Assembly (NCBI GenBank): GCA_003116875.1
Contig: BCKT01000005.1
Location: 1,178,001 to 1,242,000, forward strand
Direction of reading: 5' to 3'
Source of the DNA: Takashimella koratensis
Taxonomy: Eukaryota > Basidiomycota > Tremellomycetes > Trichosporonales > Tetragoniomycetaceae
Length of the DNA stretch: 64,000 nt
Part shown: in pieces, positions 10,940 through 22,205 of the stretch
Layout of the letters: each line of letters begins with the position of its first letter
Numbering within the stretch: the stretch's first letter is position 1
The notes under the pieces: generated by a model
What the model was told of the DNA's origin: nothing
The model's input: only the letters and a program-made list of their open reading frames with translations
Databases searched by the model: none
Translations under genes and position numbers: made by a program

Positions 10940-13766
10940 ATGGCATTCACTCTACGCTCTTCATCAGAGCGACTACCTTACGCCCTACGCTACGATCATC
11001 GAACCGGCTCCATTCGACGAGACTTGTCCAACGGCCAGGACAGTCCCCCTCCAGAACCCAGAGAATCCCAACATCGTCGATCATATAGCTTACCAGACAC
11101 CCTCGACGCTATCCCGAAGCGCAAGAGGACATTGAGCGGGAGCCACCTACAGCGTCAAGTCCCCAAAACGGCTCTTGACGATGCTCTCATTGGTCTTTCT
11201 ACCTCCCAATCCGAGTCTGACAAGATCACCGAGCAGATCATCATACCTCTCCCTCAACGACCCTCGCTCGTTCCGATAGGCAGCCCACTCCCATGTCCCC
11301 CCTTGTCACCTCTCCCTCTCTCCGCCTTGCCGCCCCCGGCCACCCTCTCAAACCCCGTCGATGCACCGCCAATCACCGAGAGCTCTTTACCCACACGCCC
11401 GCCGGCTCATAAAAGTTCCGCACTGACAACCGGTCAGGAAACTCCTCGACTCTTGCTCACTCGCCCATCCAAACCTGCTCTGCCGAATGCAACAGGCGGT
11501 GTGCAAGGATCCTCGTCTGAAGCCGGCTCTATGCTCCTCGACGTTGTTGTGTTGACAGATACACTCGACGTACAGACCAAGGCCGAATCAAACTCTTCCA
11601 ACACCGCGCTCGATGGAAGGAGGACGCGTGGTCTTATGGGTAAGTCCAGTTTTGTACCTGGCTAACATTCAGCAACTCTCGCCTCTCGAGCCTCTCTGCC
11701 CATCCTTCGAACCTCACAATCCCTTCCAGACCGCTTGCGTCCGCCAAAACGACCGCTCCTTCCCCCAACACAGCCTCTCCAGCACCCTTCCGTCACCTTG
11801 CTTCGTCAAACAGCTCCGCCAACTCCAATGAACAACACCCCTCCTCGCTTCGCCTCCCCCGATAGCAGGTTTCTCAGCTCGGCACGAGGCTTGGCAAGTG
11901 GGGTGTGGAGCAAGAGCCGTGAGGACGAAGAAAACAACATGATTGAGATTCCTCGGTTCAAGAGGCGCGAGCTCAACTTGGCGATGGTTCGTCGAAAGGG
12001 GTCGCATGCCGCGGTAGTCTACGCTTTGCTATGGATATTTTGGCTCACCAACGGGCTTGCTAGCTTGGTGAGTAGTTATTTTTAAGGCAACAGCTGACGA
12101 GGCAGTTCTTCGACGCCAATGTCATTTACATGACGGTTCAATGTGCGGTCCACCCGTCGCTTGACACCAATGCACGACAGCTATGGATCGCTGCTGCCTG
12201 CACCTATTGTGTATGCTGGGCGATTTCAATCTTCGTTGTCTGGCTCGGTTGGGAAGTGGGATACGAGTTCTACCGTCGGTGGAGACTGCGTAAGTCAACA
12301 CCCTTAATCCCAGCTGACCTGTAGTACGACCCACGATTGAGCCAATCTACTTCTCTCTTCCGGCCTCTGTCCACTTGTCTTTGCTGTCCTACCAACACTT
12401 TTGTTTCTTTCTCCACATTCGATTGTCCCCACTTCGCACTCCACACGCTCTGGATATCATCCCTGAGACCGCACACGCCCTCGCGCAGCTCATCCCGGGT
12501 CTCATTCCGCTCCTACCTCGTGCTGCCATCGCTCTCGTCCTGATCATCGGCTGTTGGAGTGCTGAAGGTATTGTCCAAACCCCATTCGGGGGGGTGGACC
12601 ACACCTCTGAACGAGATCACAACTTTTTCCGCTCGGATGCGATCGGAGAACTCACACCGTACGCCAAAGGAGTGCTGCTTGCCTTTGTCGCTTGGATCGG
12701 TATCCGAATTGTCGTCACCATCACCTCAGCGACCATCTTATCAGCCTTCTCACGGTCACCGTTCCGTCGTTCTCATCGAACGCCACGTCGGGCGGGATCT
12801 CAGTCGTCGTTACCACAACGGGACCCAAGCATGACGCTGTCGCCCGCGAAGAGCTGGAGGGAGGAGAACGAAATCAACTGGGCGTGGAGAGACCGAACTC
12901 GATCCAGGATCCAAGATGCTTTCGAGTTGTGCATGATTCGGCGAGGCGGGACGGGACCACGCAGTATTCGTTCTGTACGAGTTCAACCTAGTCCAACCCC
13001 TGCGTCTCGGACACAACCGCCGACGGTCGACCTGGAGATGGTCGTTGCGCACTCAAATGCGTCTGCCAGCGTCGTCGTTCCGGATCCAGGACCGTCTCGA
13101 TCTCGTCCTGATCCCGCTTTGAATATCGACCCACCCCGACTCGGCCCCTTCACCCAATCCTCGTCTCGTCTGTCTGGATCAAGGTCAACTTCAATGACGA
13201 CGGAGACGGACGTATTCTACACCCCCGCTGAAGAAGGCCCTGTCCCACCCCACTCAATCCTTCCAACCACGGTCTCGGAGGCCGGCTTGACACTCCCCCT
13301 CCCTTCGCCGAGCCACCCGGGTCGATTTAGTGAGGAGTCAACAGACGGCGAGACTACCAACGACCTCACCACGCTCTTGCCTGATGATCCATCATCCCAA
13401 CCTCGTCCTCGATCAGTATCGGTCACTGCATCCGCTGAAGAACAAATACCCGCGTCGTCTACACCCCGAGCGCGATCGACTTCCATATCGGTGTTTCAAC
13501 AGAGCCTCGCAGCTGCTGCGATAGGTTCAAGTGGAGGTTCGCTAGTCAAACGTGCTCGATCGGGTACGGTGTTGAGTAGAGATTCTGGTTACTCCCGCAT
13601 CGAGACGCAAGAGCTGGACATCAGTAGCGAGGAAGAGGATGCGGCGAAACGGAAGCGTTGGCCCCATACGTCTCCGACAGCACTGAAAAGGAGGCCGAGG
13701 CGCACGAGTTATCCTGTCGCTCGGCACATCGATACGATTGAAGAGAAGCGTCATGTCACTGTGTAG
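10940..13766 (+). CDS. Large multi-pass membrane protein of unknown function
   Basis: Four exons (10940-11639, 11673-12067, 12106-12289, 12325-13766) join in frame to 906 residues. The introns are 33, 38 and 35 nt. The N-terminal ~300 residues are Ser/Pro-rich and hydrophilic. Four or more hydrophobic segments follow: around VVYALLWIFWL, IAAACTYCVCWAISIFVVW, AIALVLIIGCW and AFVAWIGIRIVV, plus a possible amphipathic stretch near LSLLSYQHFCFFLH. The C-terminal ~300 residues are again disordered, Ser/Thr/Pro-rich, with basic patches (RRSHRTPRR and KRKRWPH). This is consistent with a central membrane domain with two long cytosolic tails and many Ser-Pro sites. I recognise no family and give no function. 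The start is the first ATG after a divergent promoter shared with LIG4. Confidence 0.75.
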
Positions 13767-14037
13767 AGAGTAGAAAAGTACAGAAGTTACGAGAGAAAGG
13801 TTGACGTGTTTTACGACCCCTGACAAGATTAATGTCCCTGATGAAAAAGGTTCGGATGCATACTATCATGTCTTTGCCGTCCTGTGCACTGGGGTTGCCT
13901 GAGATACACACATACATTGGATATTCTAAGCATCTAGCTATCTAAATATTATAAACAGGGGTGAAGGACGAAGCCTTCGGAAGCCGTTGGGTCAAGTATA
14001 ATAGAAACAGTAGGGTGGTCGTTGAGTCATGGTTGTT

Positions 14038-15405
14038 TTAAGCGAAGCGGACACTGGGCCGGCGGGTGGTGGTGGATGTAGGTTCAGGGCGGGAGACGGG
14101 TTTGAGGTCGAGTGGGGCGAGGGACCTGGCTTTGATGCGTGACCCACGAAGGGCAGAGGGGAGGCCGGTCTTGAGCGAGTTAGGCTCGGTCGAGGCGCGG
14201 GTAGGAGCTGGGATGGCGACGAGGGGAGGGATCGCCGAGGTCGAAGAGTGAGCTTCGTCAGCGGTGAAGGGGCTGGCAGAGGAAGTTGCGAATGACATTG
14301 CCAAGGGCGAGGCAGAGAGCTCGATGATGTTGGAAGAGGAGGCGTGCGAGGGGTTAGTTCTTGAAGGGACTGGGATACGGGATGTAGCCTGCATCGGGGA
14401 AGCGGACGTGAGGGAGGGAGTGAGGGAAGATCGCCTTCGAGGCGATTTGGCGACGGTGACAGTGGTTGGAGACCGAGCGGCGGAGGGGGAGCGAGATTTA
14501 TAGAGTCGTGCAGTGGCGGGTGACTGAGATCGCATGTGAGGAGGAAGAGATGCGATGGCGTGCGTTCGACCTCGCATGGCCCGTGGAGACAAGGGGTCGA
14601 TCGAGCCGAGTCGAGGAGATGGCGCGGCTTGGTCGTCACCAGCGAGGGTGAGGCCAAAGACGTCGAGAGTAGAGACACTCTCGCCGCTCCCTCGTCGGTC
14701 AACGGCGAGGTAGTCGTCCTCGTCCCCTGCCTCGTTGAAATCGAATGTCGAAGTGAAGTTGATCCCGGACGAGAAGCTGGAGATGCGGCTCGAGCGCCCG
14801 AAGAAGAAATCGGGAGAGCAAGGGGTGCGGTCCCCTGCGAAGCTTGAGCCGATGGAGCCAAACGAGGTGGCGAGTTCGGGATTCTCCAGCTTGGGGATGG
14901 TCAAAGTCTCTAAGTGGGTAGAGGGGATGGCGAGTGGGGCAGAAGGGAGGATAGGAGACTCGGGCTCGGCAACGGGTTCGGGCTCAGGAGAGGGACAGGC
15001 CGTGTCGACGGACATGGCAGAGCAGTGAGAGAGGACAGGTGAAGGGGTGTAGCAAGATCCCTCGAGGTAGACTGAAGTAATGTGGTCAGCTTAAATGCCC
15101 GGAGGGCTTGGGACAAGCTGGAGAGGCTACTCACGATCAATCTCGAGCTCGGTGCTGGCAGAACGGGATTTACTCCGCCTGCGGAGCGAATCGTCCTTGG
15201 CCGGAAGGACGGATCGGAGTTGTGTGGGGCCAAAAGTGGCTTGGAGAGGAAGGATGGGCGACGCAGTCGCCTTGCGAGTGGAAAAGGTCGCTTGGGAAGG
15301 AGAAACGGGTGAAGGAGGCAGCTCCGAGGGCTTCTCACTCTCGAACTCGGGAGTCGTCTCGTACCGGGACCCAGACCGCTTAAGTGCAAAGATACCTCGA
15401 CGCAT
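14038..15405 (-). CDS. Ser/Pro-rich protein of unknown function
   Basis: Two exons (15405-15135 and 15071-14038) separated by a 63-nt intron with a CTGAC branch site join in frame to 434 residues. It starts MRRGIFALKRSGSRYE and ends RRPSVRFA. The protein is rich in Ser, Pro, Ala and Arg, with many Ser-Pro and Arg-x-x-Ser motifs and basic runs (KSPRRRSS, LRRRSKSRS). No folded domain, signal peptide or membrane segment is evident, so it is probably mostly disordered, with many possible phosphorylation sites. I do not recognise the family. A start at the internal ATG (15015) would give 325 residues, but the upstream exon keeps the frame and has a better first ATG. It is convergent with the preceding + gene (271-bp gap). 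Confidence 0.65.
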
Positions 15406-17379
15406 GGTGGGATGGTGCAGGTGGGAGATGGAGGTGAAGGTGAAGGAAGTGGTGGGTGATTTATAAGGAGCGTGGGAAGGGAGTGGACTCGGCGGACTGG
15501 GGCGGGCGGTCGGGTGTCGGGCGTCGGCCGTGACGTGGTTCACACCCACTCGGTCGGTGTGTCGGGTCGGACGAACAGTTTGAAACCCGTCTGTCGGTGT
15601 TGAGTCCGCCTGCGACAAAGGATAACGTTGCGCTGAGTAACGAGTGATGAATGCGGACAGCCTATGTACTCGCCGCGGTCTACGCGGAGAAACTGGTGTG
15701 TTGTGTGTTGATGTCCCGAAGGTCGGAAAAGGTCGTGGTATCGTGTGGTGTCGGTATGTTCTCTATTGTTCTGTTGACGATATCAATAGAGACAAAGTAA
15801 GACCTTGTGGTTGATTCCGAAACAGCCGGTGAATCGTATGTGTGTAGACGTAGATCGTATTGTAGAGTAAAAGGATAGAAGAGCTCGAGCGGATGGGGGT
15901 TGGAGGGATTGAGGTTGGGGATGGGGGTGGAAGGATATATAGAATTGGAGAGAGAGTCAGAGTCAATTAGGATCGACGACGCCGGTGCGAGGTTTGAATG
16001 GGACCCTTGTCTCTCCGGGGTTCAAGGAGTGATTTAAAGCACCTCATGGGACTGGTTTTACCCAATCGTGACGCGCGAGGCGAGTGCGATCGACCTCGGC
16101 CTCTTGGTCCTCGCGCCGTGGTAAGGGTTGGGGTGAGTGACCAGCGCAGCATTCCTCTCAGCGATCCTGCGCAGCGAAAGAGCACCGAGACATGAGGAGC
16201 CCTGACGACCCAAAAACCTGGTTCTGAACAGGTTTCGGGACACCACGCCAAGGGGGATTTGAAAGGGGTAAACAGGGGTCGCCAAGGGTGTCCACAGGCG
16301 GATGGAGGGGGAGTAAGGTGCGAGGAGAGAGAAGTGGTGAGGGAATGACTGAATCAGGCGACAAGGTTTGACCGGGGCAGGAAAGAGGAGAGCGCCCCGG
16401 ACGCCGAGGCGTACAGTGTGCACACATGGTGCACAGTCGGGGGTTTGATGAGTTCATTTACTTTGGTGGCCGGGGAATATTAATCAGCTGGTCATTTGCT
16501 CTGATTGCTCTGATATTGCGGCCGGGTGAGGAAAGAGGGTGATAGTCATCGGTGAGGGTCGGGCACGTTCGAGCAACGGTTAGGCATATGTTGCTTTCCC
16601 AAGTTGGGGAGACGTGGTAGCTATGCCGGCAACGGTGATCATCGTCCAGGGCCGGTTTCAGACTGACCCAGTGGGTGGAGTGGTGAGAGGTGAGAGGGTG
16701 AGGAGAGAGTTGGTACGCTTTCAGGGAGTTGCAGAGAAGAGAGGGTTCAAAGTCAAGGTCGACCCAAAGAAATGGAGACAGCAGGCAGGGAGTATGACGA
16801 CCCCCTCGATTTCACCGGGGTGTCTGGGAATGAAACGGTGAACCCTGGGGGCGAGCGTTACCGAGACATATTGGGTAAGAATATGCGACGAGGGGGACGA
16901 TGAGCAAGGCAATGGATGGATGTCGAGGGGGAGAGCAGAGGTGGAAGAGTTGATGAAAAGTTGGGAAAAGGTGAAGAGATGTCGAGAAATGTCTCGCCTC
17001 CCTCGCCGGAAGGAGAAAGATGGCAAAGTGCCACACTCGCCCGCCAATTAAAAAAAGCTGGGCTTCGGAATCAACCCTCCGAATGTGGCACTGGGAACTC
17101 TATCCCTGGTGCAAAAAGTGAAAAATCCATGCATGCACGTTTGTCAACGGTCAATCGTCACCGTCATGCTGCTCATGTCTCGTATTCGGCTTGGCTCCTG
17201 GCTCTACTCTCGGTTCAAATCGAGAAAGCGTACACGGATGCGACTTCCGCCTGAGCAGCACTCCGCCGGTTATCCCGCACGCTTCGGCCGAGGTTCGTCA
17301 CCGGCTGTGCACACCGTGTACGTACAGGCAGGGTTTTCATACATGCTAGTACCCCACGTTTCAAAACCTAACCCCCAAT
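15406..17379. other. Gene-free stretch of about 2 kb
   Basis: This is the longest stretch without a supported gene. It spans the upstream region of the Ser/Pro-rich gene and the downstream region of the MFS gene, both on the minus strand. Open frames here are short, overlap on several frames and show no domain. The sequence has purine-rich tracts on the + strand (about 16260-16400 and 16660-17000). I saw no tRNA box, repeat array or transposon remnant. Confidence 0.4.
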
Positions 17380-19619
17380 TCAGGACAAGCGGGGAGAATG
17401 AGTCACCACCGATTGATCCGCCGGCACCGCATGGTGATAATTGTTCAGCAATTCGTGGCGTTCCCCTCCGCCTCCGTCCTCCTCATCGGCTATCGATAGA
17501 CTGTATGAATCGCCTCCGGGCTTGTCGCCCCTTCCTCCATCCTCTACGCTTCTGGCAAGATGAATTGACGGCAGACACAGCAAAATGAATGCCAACCAAA
17601 CCACCTGACGTCCGAGCGAAAACGGTGACGCAAACGTCGTTGAGACAGAGAAGAACCAACAAATGATAAATGGCCCCGTTGCCCGCCCGACAGCCTGAGA
17701 AGGTACGCGATCAAAGCCCGCAAGAGCGCCATCGTCAGCAAATATGTCGCGCGGAATGTGAAAATTAAAATGAAAGTTGAGATGGCCTTTATTAAACATG
17801 ATCTGCAAAACCGATGAACTGAGACATAGGAACGAAAGGAAACTCACTGCGCAGCTAAAGGTAATCGAATTCGCCATGGCAGTGTATTCGGGCCCCGGAA
17901 TCGACTCGAACAGGTTCGCATCGAGCATACTGACGATCACCGTCAGCATTGTTATCAATAGAATAACCCACGTTGCGGAGAAATCGCCCAATCGTCGGAG
18001 GACGATCTGGATCACCAGCAGCAGCCAAGACAAGAAGCTCAGTCTCTGGTTGTCGGCCCCGAAATGGCCTGCCCAGAGAACCGGGAAGAGCAGTACGGCA
18101 GCCGGATATGCGAGCAGGCCTACTCAAGTCAGTCTTGGTTGTAGCATCAAGCACCCACAATATGTCAAGAGCCTCTCTTCAGGTAGCTTGTCGTGTAGGC
18201 CCGGGAAAACGAACATGGTCATACCGATGGAGAAGGACGCACTGATTGCGAGCACCAAACCGATCATTTGTGTCTGTGGGCGAGATTAGGCAGCTAGCTA
18301 AGGAATGTCATGAGACAGGTACACTCACTGAAAGCTCCAACCCCCCCAGCTTCTGCTCCGTAAAGGCGTACAGCGGGAACACGGCGTCCCACGTACACAT
18401 AACCGCATTGTTTACTGCGTCTTGTCAGCTACCAGCCGAGTGTTTCAAGCTGCGTATTTACATAGATACAATACGAGAAACCGCAGGAATTTGGGAAACC
18501 GCAGCAGCGTCATCGTCTTGCCATGCGAGCTGGTCTCGTTCTGCTTCCGACTATTCCGGACGTTCTCGGGAAGTGTCTGCGAGAGTCAGCACCTGCTTTA
18601 AAATGAGACTCACCTCTGGGAGGTACTTGACTGCCGAAGCAGCTGCCATGAATCCGATCAGGCCCGTGATCAGCGCGGGGAGGAGATAGGGATACCGAAC
18701 GAAGAGGGAGAACGCAGGAGGGAGGAGCTTGGGAACAGGGTGTGCCAAGAACCCGCCAACCAGAGGGCTATCACACACCGTCAGCTCAAGACACCGGGTG
18801 ATGAAGCTGAGCAAGCTCCACTCACGCTAGCGCCATGCCCACGGTCAACGCAGGGCTGAACACTGCAAAGCCTATAACCAGTCAGCGTGAGTCTTCAACC
18901 TCTCTGACACACCTTTTACTCTATTTGTCTTATCGCACATCTCGCCGACCATGATCCGAGACAGCACACCAGCGCCAGCTAACAACCCGACTGAGCGGCG
19001 GTCAACACTCTGCTTTGAGTGGAAGACCCGAGCTCGACTCACGACAACCTCTCAATAAAACCGCCCACATAGGAGTAGGCGCAAACCCGAACGCTACGGC
19101 AAAGACCCCCCACATGGCGACCACGGGAACAAAGACTGGTTTACGACCTAGTCTATCTGCCAATGGTGCGTACAGTGGTGCCGCTATTGATTCAGTCACC
19201 ATGAGTGCAGACTCCTGCGTCCGATTCTCGTCAGTTACAGCGTCTACGATCGAAAGCTAGCAACTCACCGCAGCTGCTGACCACACTCCCACCGATTTTT
19301 CGGGCACCCCAAAATCGTGGATCATCTCGTTGATATAAGGGAAGATGACAGCGTACATGAGTCCCTCTGCCGATCGCGCGATACACAGCGGGATCATCTT
19401 TGTGATTGGGAGCGGTGTGGATGTGGGTCTTCGCGGTGGTGGAGCCGGGTACCCATGTCGAACGGAGGACAGCGAGCCGAGGGGGTTGGTGAGTGGGTGG
19501 CCGTGGGGGGTGTGAGGTGGGGAAGGGAGGCCGTTAGGGCTCTCGTCGCGATGCAAGGGGCTGAATTGACGTTGGACTAGGGTCGTATCGACCCCAAGGC
19601 GGGAAGGCGGGGCCGTCAT
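17380..19619 (-). CDS. Major facilitator superfamily transporter
   Basis: This multi-exon gene has about eight coding segments separated by short introns with CTGAC/CTAAC-like branch sites. It starts at MTAPPSRLG (19619) and stops at 17380. After a ~70-residue Pro-rich cytosolic tail come hydrophobic segments starting with MIPLCIARSAEGLMYAVIFPYINEMI. The loop 2-3 MFS motif PLADRLGRKPVFVP follows, then segments such as YLLPALITGLIGFMAAAS, and a C-terminal half with ATWVILLITMLTVIVSML and ATGPFIICWFFSVS. It ends in an acidic, His-containing cytosolic tail. The ARSAEG...FPYINEMI opening resembles the fungal MFS group that includes yeast YCR023C and plant ZIF-like carriers. The substrate cannot be told from sequence. 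An upstream in-frame ATG (19817) would add a hydrophobic unconserved leader and is less likely. Confidence 0.82.
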
Positions 19620-20029
19620 CTCTGTCGCATGGGTCGATGTGGGGTCAAGAAAGAGCGGAGTTTGGGGAGGACGATGCCGTCGAGATGGAAGACGGTTGGC
19701 GGGGTTGGAGGGATCGAGAGGTGAGCAAGCAGTCGTTGATGGAAGGGGTGTGAACAAAAAGCCAGCTCGGATCAGTAGTTGATGGAAAGAAGAACACGAA
19801 AAAAGGGGCGCGATCAACCAAACCGGCTAGTAGCGTTAATTTTCAGGCACCACCGGGGGATTCGACTTGTAATTTTCGCCTTGGCTTGAAGACGCGTTGA
19901 TGAAAACCCTCCGCGAAGAACGGGAAATCCCTCACTCAAAGATTGTTTTGTTCAACATACAGCTCCAAGTGCGCCTGCCATTGCGGCTGTCGAGCCGACT
20001 GGTACAAAGTCGTAGTCTCTACTTGATGT
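19620..20029. other. Upstream region of the MFS transporter gene
   Basis: About 410 bp lie between the MFS start (19619) and the stop of the next minus-strand gene (20030). It should hold the MFS promoter and the 3' end of the repeat-protein gene. No coding or RNA signal was seen. Confidence 0.4.
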
Positions 20030-21895
20030 TTACCGCTTCCACCACCTCTTCAACCGTTTCCCCAACGACTTGCGGCGCGACGTCGATCGGGAGCCTCGGG
20101 TTTGGAAAACACTGTGTTTTGGATCCCAATAAACCCCATCCGATTCCAGGTCGGAATCATCACTTTGGTCGATATGATCGCTCGTGTGTCTATCCATGAT
20201 CGACTCGAATCTGCTCATGAGTTCGTTGGCCATCTCATGGTGCTCTGGATCGTCCAGTCGGCCCCTCAGCGCATCCCAGATACCGTCCAACGAGCGCTCT
20301 TTAACACTTGTCAAAGTCGACCGCATGAAATCTTGATGATCGGGATCCTGAATCCAGTCGTCCGTCTCGCGTGAGCGTGAGAGGATGTCTAACACGGCCC
20401 TTGATCCATCCTTCAAATCGTCCCAGATATCGCCGGCGAGTTCTAACCAGCTCGAGCGAGCAGAGAGCTCTGTGTCTCTGTCCGTGGCAGTATCTCGCTC
20501 CGCATAATATCGATTGGCGAAGACTGCGTCGGGATGTACATAACCTTCCTCATACTCTCTCTCCAGCTCCTTGAATTTACCGTAAGTCGTCAATCCCCTA
20601 GCTTCTGCCTCTTCTTCCTTGTAGTACTTCCACTCGGCGACGCCGATGTCCGTGACGGGCGTCATAGCTTCGGGTGGGAACTCGGTATGGGACGGGAGTG
20701 GCGGTCCATCGGGTTCCTCGTCTTCCGTCGGCTTGGCAGTAGTAGCGGGTGCAGTGGTAGCGGGTGCAGTGGTAGCAGGGGCAGTAGTCGCAGGAGCGGC
20801 GGTCTCAGGTGCTGCCGTCGTCGTCTCCGGTGCCTTGGTGCTCTTAGACCTCTTCTTCTTGGTCTTCTTGGCAGCTACCGACGTCGCATCCGTTCCAGTC
20901 GTTGTGGGCCCTGCCGTTGTCTCGGGCGTGGTGCTTTTCTCCGCTATACACCAGTCAGTTTCGGCTTTTCCTACCTCTCTTCATCCCTCACCACACTTAC
21001 TCTTTGACTTTTTCGATTTCATCCTATTCTCAGTGTTCGTGATACTCTCGTTCCCCGACTCCACGGCAGTATCGCTATCTGATCCTGCGCTTTTCCCCGC
21101 TCCCGTCGCTGTCTCATCCGAAGTGGCTGCTGTTGTCTTCGCAGCGGTTTTGCTTGCTTTGGCATTGGCTTTAGCCTTGGCCCTTGCTCTCGCTTCCTTC
21201 GCTTTCAACTTCTCAGCTTCGAATACTTCGGTATCTGATCCTGACCCTCCCGTGGCGTCCGAATCGGTCGTCTTCTTCGAGCTCGGCTTGGTGCTAGGTT
21301 TGGTCGACGAAGCCTTGGTATCGCCCTCTCCGCCTGATGTCTGACTTTGCAATTTCGCTCTCTCCTTCCTGTACTTGTTCAACCTCTTCTCATACTCCTC
21401 ATCCGTCTCGTCACCCGATTTGACTGGTCGAGTCAATTCTCCACCNGTCGAGGTCTGACTCTGCAATTTCGCTCTCTCCTTCCTGAACTTGTTCAACCTC
21501 TTCTCATACTCCTCATCCGTCTCGTCACCCGATTTGACTGGTCGAGTCAATTCTCCACCTGTCGAGGTCTGACTCTGCAATTTCGCTCTCTCTTTCCTGT
21601 ACTTGTTCAACCTCTTCTCATACTGATCGTCCGTTTCGTCATCCGACTTGGTAGGTCGCTTCAGTCCTTCACTTCGTGAGCTGGGACGCTTGCTGGAATC
21701 CGTCTTTGAACTCGTTGGAGCCGAAGATGCATCGTCTCCTGAAGGCGCTGAATCATTGGCCGTTGAATCATCGGGAGGGCGCGAGGAATGCTTGGTGGAT
21801 CGCTTTTTGGAGGATCGTTTTCGGGGCTTTTCGGAGCTCGAGGACGGAGGGTTACTCTCGTCTTCCGCTTCGTTCCCACTCTCGCTGTCTGACAT
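20030..21895 (-). CDS. Charged low-complexity protein with 38-residue tandem repeats
   Basis: Two exons (21895-21001 and 20943-20030) with a 57-nt intron join in frame to 602 residues. It starts MSDSESGNEAEDE. The N-terminal part is Ser/Lys/Asp-rich. Three tandem repeats of about 38 residues follow, built around GDETDEEYEKRLNKYRKER and likely helical or coiled coil. A Lys/Ala-rich helix-prone region (KEARARAKAKANAKA) comes next, then an Ala/Pro/Thr spacer with PATTA repeats. A more ordered acidic C-terminal region with DIWDDLKDGSRAVLDIL and ends KRLKRWWKR. No known domain is recognised. The first two repeat units are nearly identical at DNA level. The N at 21446 falls in an ACN codon, so the residue is Thr whatever the base. 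The next gene has similar composition and may be related. Confidence 0.7.
21341..21660 (-). repeat. Three 114-bp coding tandem repeats
   Basis: Units start at 21341, 21455 and 21569 (spacing 114 bp, 38 codons). The first two are almost identical; the third differs more, mainly toward its upstream end. They lie inside the repeat-protein gene and keep its frame, so copy number can change without a frameshift. Confidence 0.85.
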
Positions 21896-22205
21896 GGTGA
21901 ATGTGTCTCAACGAAAGTGGTGGTTGAAATGAAGGACGAGGAGGAGTAAGTGAGAAAGAATGCGGTTGGACAATTGTCAACATCGGCGAGGCTCCATGGC
22001 TGTATTTTGGTGTTTGCAGAGTCAAAGGTTGTCTACGGCCCTCCTTTGATTTCGGACAAGACGAGGGGTAGCAGGCTGAACCCCAAGGATGTCAGCTCAA
22101 CTGCCACCCTTTAAAATGTGCTAGGTGTTTGCGGAGTGAGGTCACGAAGAATAGCTCGATTTGCTCGACAACACAAACTCGGCCACCCGGGGACTGAGAG
22201 ATACA

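Noticed and set aside
17085..17588. 167-residue + strand ORF
   Set aside because: Partly antisense to the 3' end of the MFS gene, with no recognisable domain and leader-like composition.
19617..19817. N-terminal extension of the MFS transporter to ATG 19817
   Set aside because: It adds an unconserved hydrophobic leader before an already long cytosolic tail. The ATG at 19619 is preferred, though not proven.
20646..21344. 232-residue + strand ORF rich in Ala, Val and Ser
   Set aside because: It is the antisense of the Thr/Ala/Lys-rich exons of the repeat-protein gene and crosses that gene's intron; no domain.
21341..21660. CRISPR-like or mobile repeat array
   Set aside because: The 114-bp repeats are contiguous, without spacers, and keep a protein frame.
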